A DNA stretch of 64,000 bases, taken from Cymbidium sinense. Lineage: Eukaryota > Streptophyta > Magnoliopsida > Asparagales > Orchidaceae. Below the pieces are notes generated by a model. That model was not told the origin of the DNA, ran no database searches, and saw only the letters and a list, made by a program, of their open reading frames with translations. The translations under genes and the position numbers were made by a program. Below, one piece after another: positions 34,531 through 47,431 of the stretch. The DNA is taken from the NCBI GenBank assembly GCA_021442155.1, contig CM038214.1:49978703-50042702 (forward strand), in the 5' to 3' direction. The number at the start of each line of letters is the position of its first letter. The stretch's first letter is position 1.

Positions 34531-35055
34531 TCCTGAAAAAAATCATGAACTTAGGGATACTAGCATTTACTTGGGAGATGTACTTTGATGGTGCGGCTTC
34601 CTCAAAGAGGAGAAGAACCATAATCTACTATTCTAGGAAAGGCGTAGAATAGTTCTCTTAACTCTACAGATGTGATGAGATTCTCATATCATCTGTCTAA
34701 TCCTTGCACCAACAACAAAGCCAAATATGAGGCTCTGATTGCTAGTCTGGAGTTAGTCATTACTTTAAGCATCCAGAACATCAACATCTTTGGAGATTCT
34801 TAGCTAGTTATTAACCAATTTATTGGGTCCTATAAGGTTATTAAAGCCCAAGCTCCATCACTACACATGGACTTGTTGGCCCAAATCTCGAGGTTACCAT
34901 TTATAAGATTCCTCAAGGAGAGAATAAGTATGCTTTTAGCCAAGCTTGCTAAGGAGTTGGCAAGTCCGTAAGATGAGTCCATATTAAAGGTCCAAAATAG
35001 ACATGTCTTATCTCTTATTGATAATGAACTCATCAAAAAAGTACTCTTATGGATA
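34531..35055 (+). pseudogene. Second (archaeal-type) RNase H, copy C
   Basis: The three catalytic blocks are readable, in shifted frames: MYFDGAASS near 34575, NNKAEYEALIASLELVITLS near 34715-34775, and FGDS near 34790. The GDS is followed by a stop (TAG) where D has CAG. The tail has VIKAQAPSL-like and VQNRHVLSLIDNELIKK text. Confidence 0.75.
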
Positions 35056-35816
35056 ATGGTGTCTCATAATCTTTGATCATATGTGGTTATGTTGTTTTAG
35101 AGCATGAAGCTCATAAGATCATGAGGTACACCGATTATGTGAAGCCAACAAATTTGATCTAAATATGAAAGCCAAGATCAAGAGACTAGGATACTACTGG
35201 ACGCCGATGATCAAAGATTACATAGATACGGCTAGGCGATTCCATCAATGTCAAATACATGGTGTGGTCTTACACCAACCACCCGACATTCTACATCCTA
35301 CATTGGCTTGATTGCCATTCGAAAGTGATACATAATGGGTCCAATTGATCCTCATTCTTCCAAGGGTCATCAGCTCATCTTAGCTACTACTGACTATTTT
35401 TTCAAATGGGCAAGGACGATTCCACTGAGAGGTCATGGCTCAAAGATGTGCTCCAATTTTTTAAAACCCTATATATAGTTGAAAGTGATGAATTATATCT
35501 ATAATGGTATTGCATTCAAGATCACCGAGATCAACTTTCCTAGAGACATAGCATAGATTGGAGATATTCTACCATCAACTACTTGAGGAAAATGGCTTAG
35601 CCTTCAACAAAACTCATCCAAATAAAAGAAGACACTCAATAACAAACAAGCTACATGGCATGAGTAGTTAGTTTAAGCTTTGTGGGCCTACTCACAACAT
35701 ATAGAACTCCAATTCAATCTACTCCTTTCTCTTAGTATGGGTCCCATTCTATCATTAGAAGTTCAACTCCCATCTCTAAAGGATAGTGGGGCAAGATCAC
35801 AAGATCACAAAGTAGA
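35056..35816 (+). pseudogene. Integrase, copy C (broken)
   Basis: HEAHKI, KRLGYYWTPMIKDYIDTARR, FHQCQIHGVVLHQPPDILHP and HQLILATTDYFFKWARTIPL are readable. The CHQC Cys is Phe as in A. The TDIMGP block is damaged, with GGGCTACT lost near 35325, and the EAFNK Glu is deleted near 35600. Clearly inactive. Confidence 0.75.
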
Positions 35817-36230
35817 ATGCCAAGTTGGTTAGAAGAGCTCCGAAGATTTGGAGGAGAGATGCTTGTGGGCATGCCAAACCTTGAGTTGTACAAAGCTAAA
35901 ATGATTCAAGCTCATAATAAGTTGGTCCATCCTAGAGCTTTTCAAGTAGGAAAGCTTATTTTAGTTCTAAGGAGATCGATTGCTGCTCGGCGTAAGATGG
36001 GAGGCATGTTTGAACCCACTTGGGAAGGGGCCTTTAGAGGATCTTATCGACTTATTAATCATAAAGGAGAGCACCCAATGCTTCCAATCAATGGGCTCTA
36101 CTTAAAGAAATATTATAAATCATGTTTGAAAATAATTATCATTAATGAAAATTCCATTTCAAATTCAATCTCTTCGTTGAATGTATTATTATTTGTGAAT
36201 CCTCCAGATGTGTTTAGGGTAGGTGTAAGG
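35817..36230 (+). pseudogene. Integrase C-terminal part, copy C
   Basis: Open at 35817-36281: MLVGMPNLELYKAKMIQAHN, KLVHPRAFQVGKLILVLRRS, MGGMFEPTWEGAFRGSYRLI and LPINGLYLKKYYKSCLKI. The longest clean integrase tail in the window, but the IEKAYQ part is missing as in A. No independent start is expected; it is the end of a polyprotein. Confidence 0.75.
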
Positions 36231-37975
36231 AACCGCATCCATCCTTCATCGATCCATAAACAAACAAACATAAACATATAAAATAAATACATATCTTTTA
36301 TCTCGGGCTACTGAGTTGGGATAAAGCCACGACACTCACTCGTAGCTCTAGTCGGTGACGTGCTACCCTACTAGTGTGTCACCCGAGTGGTCTTCTTTCT
36401 TTGAAGGATGTAAGTCTTCTATACTTTCCTTCCTTACTTGCCCACTACATACTGATGAGCGCCTTGTTAGTTTGGTAGGCCTTACTATGTAGCCGGTAAG
36501 CTACCTCATGTTGGCTTCGTTTAAGAGGATGTGAGTATGCTATGCTTTCTTCTTAGATTAGCCTTCATGCACTGGGTTGAGTATATTTGAGGTTTAGGAT
36601 AAGTCCATGGCTCCTTCCCTCTTGAGCTTCAAGTCTGGGTCCAATTCTTCCTCGGGGACTTAGTAGTCCCTCTAGGGTGATATCGATAGATAATAGGCGT
36701 CGATGATGAGTTCCACTTAGAAAGTTGTATGCCTACATGCTTTCTTTCCAGATTGATCATTGCACACGACGGGCACCATAGGTTGGTTGGTTCTAACTAT
36801 GCTAACGGATACACTACTCATGCTAATGGATACACCTTAGGTTGTTGGTTCTCGCACCTTAAGTTACACCACTCATGGCAGATGTAAGTCTGCTATACTT
36901 TCTCCTTGAGTTGGCCATCATACACCTATAAGCTTTCTTTTCCAGGCCTCCGGATAATGCCCTTAGTAGCACCTCCCCCGTGGGCACTATATTTGGATCA
37001 CATCCTTTGCGACACCATTTAGACACTACTTGGGTTACAATTAGATTGGACAATTCCCCTTTCCCAGTAACCACCCCTGTGGTTAGAGAATCTATTATGT
37101 GGATGTGTAGATTCTCCTTGGTCAAAATTTGAGATCGGTCAAGGCCGCATAGCCTCTTCTGGTCCTCACACCAATAGGGTCCATGCAAACATATAAACAA
37201 AATATATTCACTTGTGGATTAGGAGGACACCCTTAATGGTACCTTTTCCTAAGCAGACATCCTATCTTTAGGGCAGTGTTAGCAAAACTCCCTATAGGAA
37301 TTTCCTGACTACTCTTTAGTTGATATAAGTCCCCAACGACATTCACTCAGTAGTAGCCCCTAGTTGGGTTTGATTTGTTGTGTTACCAACAAGTCACCCC
37401 AGCAGTTATTCCTTCCTTTAGAAGATGTAAGTGCATGTCTTTCCTAGCACAATCATTGTCGAAAAGGCAACCCCTTAGGTTGGCTAGCTATACCCGGCGA
37501 GACTATCCCTTTAGATTCATAAATCTGAGATAGGACAAGTCTGATATAGCCCCTTCTAAGTGGGTCCATCGTACATTGACATGGTCCATAAATTAAATCT
37601 ATCAAATTTGATCGAGCTTACATCCCAAGGATATGCCCTCAATTCAAAATCAAACCAAACCAAACAAACCATATCAAATCACATGAAAGTAAGATAAAAT
37701 TAATCCTGACTACTTTTGAGTTGACATAAGTGAATTCACTCAATAGTCTCCCTAGGTGTTGATTTGTTGTGCATCCAACAGTCACCCAGTGGTTGTTCCT
37801 TGCTTTGGAAGATGTAAGTCTACGCCTTCTTTAGCATATGTTACGAAGGCAACCCCTTAGGTTGGCTAGCTCTAGTCAATAGACTATCCCTTTGGATTTG
37901 TAAACTTGAGAGGTCTGATATAGCCCCTTCTCGTGGGTCCAATGCACCGAGGATCCAAACATTAACTCAGATTAA
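36231..37975 (+). repeat. 3' region of diverged repeats keyed by GATGTAAGTCTGCTATGC (copy C)
   Basis: Counterpart of 11341-13190. Key phrases lie near 36406, 36524, 36880, 37425 and 37810, with the last two eroded by small deletions. Minus-strand frames such as 36859-37200 are mirrored in A only because of the duplication. Confidence 0.7.
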
Positions 37976-38560
37976 ATTAAATCCAATTTGATTTTCCCCA
38001 ATGGAGTTAAATCACACCCTTCTCCCCAGTGGAGCCCTAAATCATATATAAACAAGTCAAGCAAAAAAATCAAATTAAAAAAAAAACCTCCCCAATGGAG
38101 CTAAATTAAACCAACTCTCCTAGTAGAGTCTAAATCAAAGAAATCCAACCAAACTTTTATTCCTAGCAGATACATCCCCAAAAAAATCTTTGAAATCAAA
38201 TCACAATCCCAATGGATAGCATGAACAGCTTCCCTAGTGGAAGGTTCATATACGATCCCAGTTCGAGCCCGTATCTCTAGCAGATATGCCTCCACATCAA
38301 TTAAAATAAAACAAATTAAAGTTGATTTGATCTAAATCCCCAGTGGATTATAGATTCTTATCCCCAGCAAAACTTCTTTCCACAAATCATATAATCAAAT
38401 CAAATTCAAACCTTATCCCCGGTAGATTTTCTTCTTCTATGCGCTCGATATAGACCCCTCACATGTCATGTCCAATGCATATGTGATCCCCTAGTGGATC
38501 TCCCTCCATTTCCTTGACATGGAATTCTCATCAAATCTTATTTCTTCTCTTATGCACACC
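37976..38560 (+). repeat. CCCCAGTGGA cluster (copy C)
   Basis: Counterpart of 13191-13740. Variants include CCCCAATGGA, CCCCAGTGGA, CCTAGTAGAG and CCCAGTGGATT, and CCCCTAGTGGATC. Confidence 0.65.
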
Positions 38561-40017
38561 TTTAATACTTCAACCAAAATCCTAATAATGTATTCATTCA
38601 AATTACATCATCTTAACATTGTAATAAACATTTTTGATTTGTGATTGCAAGCTCAAACTAACTATACAATATGCTAAAAAATATTATAGTGTGAATTAAC
38701 ACACTATATTATATTATAATATGATGTTATATATAATAATGCTATAATATAATATATTGTCTACCATTACACCTTAGAATAACTTAAATGGAACAAATAA
38801 TGAAATTTATTCAAAATATAAATAATGTTCATTTTGGATGTAAAATTGTTATCTTTTATTAGAAATGGTACAAAATAGCATAATTTTGGTGTTGCTTCTT
38901 GGTGTGAATTTTTGAATTTCTTCCATCTCAACCTTCAAATTAACATTTTGTGAGTTTTGACCCAAAATATTATAACAAAGTAAAACATACTAAAATGTAC
39001 AATAACATTTATTAACACACCACCATTCATATATATGTGAAGTTATATTATTATGTACATTATATTTTAATATACTTTCATAGAATATATTATCTTACAT
39101 TACACCTTAAAATAAATCACTTTAAGCAAAAAAATTTATAAAATTTGGTTGAAAAATGAACATTTATTTTGGATGCAATTTCTTTTTTGACTATAGCACA
39201 CTGATGTTCTCTAAAGCTTACCTTCAATTTTGCCAAATCCCATCATCTCAACCAATAAATCAGTATTTTTATGAATTATACGAGTACAAACTCTACTACA
39301 TCATACTATAACAAACTAAAATATGCTAAACAATAAGTAGTAATACACAATAGTATGTAATAATGCATGAGACTATGTTATGACATCCTATATTATAATA
39401 CACTATAACATATTATATTATATTATATTATATTTCTTATCACATCAGAAGGGATTGCTTAAGATAAAAAATCATAAAATTTGTCTAACCAATAAAAAAT
39501 TATATATTTTAATTGTATCACTTACATATTTTAAATTAAAATAATACATTATGATGCATACTCTGCTTATTATGAATTTGGCCAAATTCCACCATTTTTA
39601 AGTCTAAAACAACTTTTTTATAAATAATGCTAGTGTAGGCTCGACTGCATGATTGTAAAATACTAAATGAATTTAAAATACACAGAATAATGTATTATGA
39701 TATATTATGATATATGATGCTATACTATGCTACAACATATAATATTTATTTTGAACATAAAATCTTACTTTTTAGACTACAAGTGTCGTAGCACACCTTT
39801 GGTACTACAACCTAATTCCCACTTCAAATTTAATAAATTTCATCATCTGATTTATTAAATCAATATTTTTATGATTTATATTAATATAGACTATAGGGCA
39901 CAATACCATAATATACTAAAACATTTCAAAACATCTTATAATATCCAAAACACATCACTACATGCTCAAATATATGATGCTACATTATACTATAATATAT
40001 GGTATTATAAAATGACT
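38561..40017 (+). repeat. Satellite-like ~350-bp repeats (copy C)
   Basis: Four diverged units matching 13741-15225, with the same key phrases (GGATGTAAAATT, TTTTTATGAATTATAC). Some AATTTGGCCAAATTC phrases are partly deleted, for example near 38910. Confidence 0.7.
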
Positions 40018-40149
40018 TAGGGTTAGGGTTTAGGGTATTCAAATCTCTAATAGTCAAGGGAAAGTCTCTTGAAGACATTTTCTTCAGCTTCCATAACTAT
40101 GTTAGGATTAGGTCATTCTATAGATCTACTCCTAATGACATATTTATTC
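40018..40149. other. Junction segment (copy C)
   Basis: Nearly identical to 15226-15370: the first TTTAGGG, then the TCAAGGGAAAGTCTCTTGAA piece, then array sequence. Confidence 0.75.
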
Positions 40150-43100
40150 AAGTTTTAGGGTTTAGGGATTAGGGTTAGGGTTTAGGGTTAGTTTAGGGTT
40201 TAGGGTTTAGGGTTTAGGATTTAGGGTTTAGGGTTTATGGTTTAGGGTTGTAGGTTTTAGGGTTTAGGATTTAGGGTTTAGGGTTTATGGTTTAGGTTTA
40301 GGTTTAGGTTTAGAGTTTAGAGTTTTAGGGTTTATGGTTTAGGGTTTTGGGTTGATGGTTTAGGGTTGTAGGTTTAGGGTTTAGGGTTTAGGGTTAGTTT
40401 TAGGGTTTAAGGTTCTTGGGTTTTTTTTTTAAATTTAATAACTCTATAGGTTTAGGTTTATTTATTTTTTTTCTTTAGGTTTATTTTTTATTTTTGTTTA
40501 CTTTAGTTTATTTATTTTATTTTTATCTATTATAGTTTAGGTTTTTTATTATTTTTTTTCAGTTTAGGATTATTTTTTAGATGAGTTTATTTTTATTTTA
40601 TTTTTATTTATGTTTATTATTTATTTTTTAGGTTTAGGTTAGCTTTTATTTTATTTTTTTTTAGGTTTAGCTTTAAGTTTTATTTTAGGTTTTCTTTTTT
40701 AGTTTAGGTTTAGGCTTATTTTTAGTTCATTTTATTTTATTTAGCTTTGGTTTAGGTTTAGGTTTAATTTATTTTATATTTAGGTTTAGGTTTTATTTAT
40801 TTTAATTTTGGTATAGGTTTATCTTATTTTGTTTATTTTATTTTTATTTTAGGTTTAGTTTTTCTAAGATTAGGATTTAGGTTTTAATTTTTATTTCTTT
40901 CTAGGTTTTAATTTTTGGTTTATTTTTTAGTTTTAGGTTTTTATTTTATTTTATAATAGGTTTAGTTTATTATATTTTTAAATTTATTCAGGTTTTTTAC
41001 TCTTATGTTTATATTATTTTTTTAGTTTAGTTTAGGTTTTTATTTTTAAGTTTAGGTTTAGGTTTTAGTTTAGATTTTTATTTTATTTTATTTAGGTTTA
41101 GGTTTATTTATTTATTTTAGGTTTTATTTAGTTTAGCTTTAGGTTTTAGGTTTTATGTTTAGGTTTAGGTTTAGTTTATGATTTATGATTTAGGTTTTAG
41201 GGTTTAGTTTTAGGTTTAGGTTTTAGGTTAGGGTTTAGGGTTTAGGGTTTAGTTTAGGTTTAGTGTTTTCTTTAGGTTTAGGGTTTTGAGGTTTATGGGT
41301 TTAGTGTTTAGGTTTTAGGGTGATTTAAGGTTTAGGTTTTAGCTTTAAGGTTTAGTAGTTTTAGGAGTTTAGGTTAGTGGTTTAGGTTTAGGTTTTAGGG
41401 TTTAGGTTTAGAGTTTAAGGTTAGGGTTAAGTTTAGTTTAGGGTTTAGGGTTAGTTTAGTGTTTAGGTTAGTTTAAGTTTTAAGGTTTAGGTCTAGGTTT
41501 AGATAGGGTTCTTATAGTTTAGGGTTAGTTTTAGGGTTTTGGGTTTAGGGTTTAGAGTTTTTTTTTAAATTAAATAAACCGGTAGATTTAGGTTATTTAT
41601 TTATTTTTATTTATTTTAGTTTATTTTGGGTATTTTTGGGTTTTTATTTAGGTTTCTTTTTCATTTTTATTTAGTTTAGTTTAGGTTTTTTTTTGGTTTA
41701 AATTTTAGGTTTAGTTTTATTTTTTAGTTGAGTTTTTTTTTTATTTTTTTTCATTTTTTAGGTATTGGTTTTATTTTTTATTTTTATGTTATGGTTTAGG
41801 TTTTTATTTTATTTTATTTTTGGTTCAAGTTTTAGGTTTTTATTTTAGGTTTATTTTTTGGTGTTATTTTCTAGTTTAAGTTTAGGTTTATTTTCAATTT
41901 ATTTATTTTATTTAGTTTAGGTTTTGTTTATTTTAGGTTTTGGTCTAAATTTAATTTATTTTAAGTTAGTTTACTTTATTTTTGGTTTAGGTTTATTTTT
42001 TATTTATTTTATGGTTTTATTTTTAGGTTTATTTTTTAAGTTTAAGTTTTCATTTAATTTTTATTTTATTTTATTTTAGGTTCCTTTTATTTTTAGTTTT
42101 TATTTTATATAGGTTTTTTATTCTTAGGTTTATTTTATTTTTTAGTTTAGTTTGGGCTTTTATTTATTTATTTTTAGCTTATTTTTATTTTTTATTTTAT
42201 TTTATTTTTAGGTTTATGTTTTAGTTTAGGTTTTTATTTTATTTTATTTAGGTTTAGGTTTATTTATTTTATTTTTAAGTTTTATTTAGTTTAGTTTGGG
42301 ATTAGAGCTTAGGTTTATGGTTTAGGGTTTTAGGGTTTAGGATTTAGTTTGGGTTTAGAGTTTAGGTTTAGTGTTTAGGTTTAAGGTTTAGTTTAGGTTT
42401 AGGGTTTAGAGTTTTAGGTTTAGGGTTTAGGGTTTTAGTTAGTTTAGGTTAAGGTTTAGGGTTTAGGGATTAGGTTTTAGGGTTTAAGGTTTAGGGTTTA
42501 GGGTTTAGGGTTTGTTTAAGGTTTAGGGTTTAGGGTTTATGCTTTTTTAAGGTTTAGGGTCTAGGGTTTAGGGTTGAGGGTTTAGGCTTGTAGGTTTAGG
42601 GTTATAGGTTGAGGGTTTAGGGTTGTAAGTTTAGGTTTAGGATTTAGGGTTTAGTGTTCAGGGTTTAGAGTTCAGGGTTTTTTTTAAAGCCCAAACTAGT
42701 AGGTTTAGGTTTATTTAGTTTTCTTTTTATTACTTTTATTTTATTTTATTTTATTTCCTTTTTTAAGGTTTAATTTTTATTCTTATTTAACTTAGTTTAT
42801 TTATTTTAGGTTTATTTATTTTAGTTCAGGTTTTTTATTTTAGCTTATTTTTTTAGGTTTAGGTTTATGTTTATGTTTATTTCTTAGTTTAGTTTTATTT
42901 TTTACTTTATTTTTCAAGTTTAGATTTTTTTTCTTTTTTTAGGCTTAGGTTTAGATTTTATTTTAATTTTTATTTTTAGGTTTTAGGTTTTTATTTATGT
43001 TTATTTTTTAGTTTAGGTTTAGGTTTATTTTTAGTTTATTTATTTTATTTAGTTTAGGGTTTAGGTTTAGTTTATTTTAGGTTTAGGTTTTGTTTTATTT

Positions 43101-46100
43101 ATTTTAGTTTTTTTGTTTTAGTTTAGATTTAGGTTTATGTTTTTTTTTTTTTATTTTAGGGTATAAGTTTTAATTTTTATTTTTTTAAGTTTTATTTTTA
43201 TGTTAATTTATTCAGTTTAGGTCTTTATTTTATTTTATTTAGGTTTTCTATTTTTTGGTTTATTTTGTTTTTTTTAATTTACTTTAGCCTTTTATTTATT
43301 TTATTTTAGTTTAGTTTTTCTTTTTTATTTTATTTTATTTTTTAAATTTAGGCTTAGGTTTAGGTTTATGTTTAGGTTTTTGTTTTGGTTTTATTTTTTA
43401 ATTTTTTTAATTTATTTAGGTTTAGGCTTTTAGTATTTTTTAGTTTTATTTAGTTCAGGTTTAAGTTTTTAAGTTTTTAGGGTTTAAGGTTTAGTGTTTA
43501 GGGTTTGGGGTTTAGGGTGTTAGGTTTAGGGTTGTAGGTTTCAGGGTTTAGGGTTTAGGGTTTACGGTTAGCTTAGGGTTTAGAGTTAGTTTATTATTTA
43601 GGGTTTAGAGTTTTAATTGTTTTGGATTTAGGGTTTAGGGTTTAAGGTTTCGGGTTTAAGGTTAGGGATTTTTAATTTTATTTTATTTGATTTTATTATT
43701 ACTTTTAAATAAAGTAAACTGGTAGGTTAAGGTTTATTTAGTTTATTTAGCTTAGGTTATTTTATTTAGTTTATTTTTTTAGGTTTAGGTTTTTTTTCAT
43801 TTTATTTTACTTTTATTTTTATTTTATTTTTTGTTTAGGTTTTATTTTTTATTTTAGGTTTAGGTTTTTATTTTAATTTTTTAGGTTTAGATTTTAGGTT
43901 TTTATTTTAGGTTTATTTTAGGTTTTATTTTTTAGTTTAGTTTTAAGTTTATTTTTGGTTTGTTTTATTTTATTTAGGGTTTAGGTTTAGGTTTAGGTTT
44001 AGGTTTAGGTTTAGTTTATTTTAGGATTAGGTTTAGGTTTTACTTATTTTAGTTTAGTTTATTTATAGTAGGTTTAGGTTTTTTTTAGTTTAGGGTTTAA
44101 GTTTTATTCTTTATTTATTCTTTGGTTTATTTTTATGTTAAGGTTTTTATGTATTTTTATTTTATTTATTTTAGGTTTATTTTATTTTTATTTTAGTTTC
44201 AATTTTTATAATATTTATGTTTTTTATTTTTTTAGTTTAGTTTAGGTTTTTATTTATTTTATTTTAGTTTAGTTTTTATTTTTTTTATTTATTTTATTTT
44301 AAGTTTAGTTTTAAGTTTAGGTTTTAATTTAGGTTTTATATTATATTATATTATTTATTTTATTTTTGTTTAAGTTTTTTATTTATTTAATTTTTAGGTT
44401 TTATTGAGTTTAGGCTTATGTTTTTAGCTTTTTAGGGTTTAGGGTTTAGGGTTAGTTGAGAATTTAGGGATTAAGGTTTAGGGTTTAGGATTTGAGTTTT
44501 AGGATTTAGGCTTTAGGCTTTAGGGTTTAGGGTTTAAGGTTTAGGTTTTAGGGTTTAGGGTTTAGGGTTTAGTGTTTTAGGGTTTAGGGTTTAGGGTTTA
44601 GGGTTTAGGTTTTTTTGGGTTTAGGGTTTAGGTTTTAGGTCTAGGGTTTAAGTTTTATTTAGAGAAAAATTCAGATTCAATATTTCTTCTTTTTGATTTA
44701 TCATGAAAGTAACGCACTAAGTTTTCTAAGACACACAACATAAAAAAATGAACATTATAGCAAATGAAAACCTTAGATAACTAGAATCTCTACTATAAAC
44801 ATAGTTCCATAAGCAATAGGTTGGAAGCTCTATTTTTTGGTTCCCAGACTGACCTCTCGATTAGTGGGATCCATCATATCCGATCTCTCTCGCCACCACC
44901 TTTGCTTACCACCACCTCCATATCCACCAGCACCTCACACCACAATAATAGCGCCTCGCCTTTGCCTCCATGATCTAGAATGAGCACAGTTGTGGGATGT
45001 TCAGTCATCAAGGTTCTTCCTGTTCTCAAGGTTTAGGTTTTTGAGTTTAGATTTATTTTTTTAATTTATTTCATTACTTTCAGTTAACGTTTAGGGTTTT
45101 GGGTTTAGGGTTTAGGGTTTAGGGTTTAGGGTTTAGGGTTTTAAGGTTTTAGGGTTTATGCTTTTAAGGTTTAGAATTTAGGCTTAGGGTTTAGGGTTTA
45201 GGGTTTACGATTTTGGGTTTATGGTTTTGGGTTTTTTAGGGTTTAGAGATTAGGGTTGTAGGTTTAGTGTTGTAAGTTTAGGGTTTAGGGTTTTTTTTAA
45301 AAAAGATTAAAAAATTAGTTAAACATGTAGGTTTATGTTTATTTCGTTTATTTAGTTTATTTTATTTTTTTATTTTTATTTAGGTTTATTTTTTATTTTT
45401 ATTTAGTTTACTTTATTTATTTTAGGTTTACTTATTTTAGTTTAGGTTTTTTATTTTATTTTATTTTTTAGGTTTTGGTTTAGGTTTAGGTTTATCTTTT
45501 AATTAAGTTTTATTTTTATTTCATTTTTTTAGGTTTAGGTTTTTTTTAATTTTTTTTAGGTACAAGTTTCAAGTTTTTATTTTAGGTTTATTTTTAGGTT
45601 TTATTTTTTAGTTTATGTTTAGGTTTATTTTTAGTTTATTTTATTTTATTTAGTTTTATTTTAGATTTAAGTTTAGGTGTATGTTTTATTTATTTGAGTT
45701 TAGGTTTTTGTTTATTTTATTTTATTTATTTACGTTGAGGATTTTTTAGTTTAGGATTTAGGTTTTATTATTTATTTATTTTTATGTTTTATTTTAAGGT
45801 TTATTGTTTAGGTTTATTTTTTTATTTAGTTTTTATTTTACTTTATTTTTAGTTTATTTTATTTTTATTTTATGTTTAGTTTTTATTTTATTTAGGACGT
45901 TTATTCTTAGGTTTATTTTATTTTATAGTTTAGTTCAAGTTTTTGTTTATTTTGTTTTTGTTTAATTTTATTAGTTTATTTTTTTAGGTTTAGGTTTTAG
46001 TTTAGGGTTTTATTTTATTTTATTTAGTTTTAGGTTTTTTTATTTAGTTTAAGTTTAGGTTTTTAAGTTTTTAGGGTTTAGGGTTTAGGGTTTAGGGTTT

Positions 46101-47371
46101 AGGATTTAGGGTTTAAGGTTTAGGGTTAGGGTTTTAGTGTTTAGGGTTTAGGGTTTAGGTTTAGTTTAGGGTTTAGTGCCTTTAAGTTAAGTTAGGGTTT
46201 AGGTTAGTTTAGGTTAGCTTAGGGTTTAGGGTTAGGGTTTAGGGTTAGTTTAGGGTTTAAGTTTTAGGGTTTAGGATTTAGGCTTTAGGGTTTAGGTTTT
46301 TTAGGGTTTATAGTTTAGGGTTTAGGGTTAGTTTAGGGTTTATGGTTTAGGGTTTAGGGTTTAAGGTTTAAGATTTAGGGTTTAGGGTTTAGTGTTTTGG
46401 GTTGAGGGTTGTAGGTTTAGGGTTTAGGGTTTAGAGTTTTTTTTTTAAATTAAGTAAATCGCTAGGTTTATGTTTATTTAGTTTATTTTGATTATTTTTT
46501 ATTTATTTTATTTTATTTTATTTTTTACCTTTCTTTAGGTTTATTTTTTATTTTTATTTAGTTTTGTTTATTTATTTTATGTTTTTTTTATTTTAGTTTA
46601 TGTTTTTTATTTTTGTTTATTTTTTAAGTTTAAGTTTACGTTTATGTTTATTTTTTTAGTTTAGTTTTATTTTTATTTTATATTTAAATTTAGGTTTTGT
46701 TTCTTATTCTTAGGTTTAGGTTTGGATTTTTATTTTATTTTTATAGGTTTAGGTTTTAGGTTTTTATTTTAGGTTTATTTTAAGTTTTTTATTTTTAGTT
46801 TAGGTTTAAGTCAATTTTTAGTTTATTTTATTTTATTTTGTTCAGGGTTTAGGCTTAGTTTAGTTTAGGTTTAGGTTTAGGTTTTATTTATTTTAGTTTA
46901 GTTTATTTTAGTTTAGGTTTATGTTTATATTATTTTGTTTATTTCAAGTTTAGGTTTTTTTTTTAAGTTTAGGGTTTAGGTTTATTTTATTTTATTTTGA
47001 GATTTAGGTTTATATTTAGTTTTTATTTTATTTTATTTTTTGGTTTACTTTATTTTTATTTTACATTTAGTTTTATTTTATAATTTTTATTTTTTGTTTA
47101 TTTTATTTTAGTTAGTTTAGGTTTAGGTTTAGGTTTTAGTTTAGGTTTTATTTTATTTTTTATTTTATATAGGTTTAGGTTTTTATTTATTTTATTTTTA
47201 TGCTTTATTTAGTTTAAGTTTAGGTTTTAAGGTTTTTAGGATTTACGGTTTAGGGTTTAGGGTTTAGGGTTTAGGGTTTAGGGTTTGGGGTTTAGGGTTT
47301 AGGGTTTATGGTTTAGGTTATAGGTTTAGGGTTCAGGTTTTAGTTTAGGATTTAGGGTTTTTGGTTTTTTT
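40150..47371 (+). repeat. Interstitial telomere-like array 2, ~1.1-kb higher-order periodicity
   Basis: The poly-T / AAATTAA / TAAACC / TAGG landmark recurs near 40427, 41561, 42677, 43670, 45293 and 46439. The six units match those of array 1 one for one but each is roughly 10-20% longer. G-rich halves are TTTAGGG here, with perfect runs near 44555-44610, 45110-45140 and 47255-47290, where array 1 has CCAGGG-type text. G-strand on the + strand throughout. Confidence 0.8.
44656..45030. other. Conserved ~380-bp island in array 2
   Basis: Counterpart of 19341-19728: AGAGAAAAATTCAGATTCAA start, AAGTTTTCTAAGACACA in the middle and CCACCACC-rich end. It sits at the same place in the unit order. 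Confidence 0.7.
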
Positions 47372-47431
47372 AGAGAACAAATTCATATTCAAAATTTCTT
47401 CTTTTTTGATTTCATCAACCAAGTAACAAAC
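47372..47431. other. Truncated island, joined to copy D
   Basis: The same truncated island and the same breakpoint as 21721-21780, here followed by GGGAAGTAATC. GAGG of the core is missing in this copy. Confidence 0.7.

Larger units (their letters stand above)
29549..40017 (+). mobile_element. Composite repeat copy C: Tat-lineage retrotransposon, 5' end lost in the gap
   Basis: Close counterpart of copy A from about 4730 onward, sharing its stop codons and altered catalytic residues. Integrase is present but shorter by small deletions. It ends in the satellite-like block and junction segment like A and D. Confidence 0.8.
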
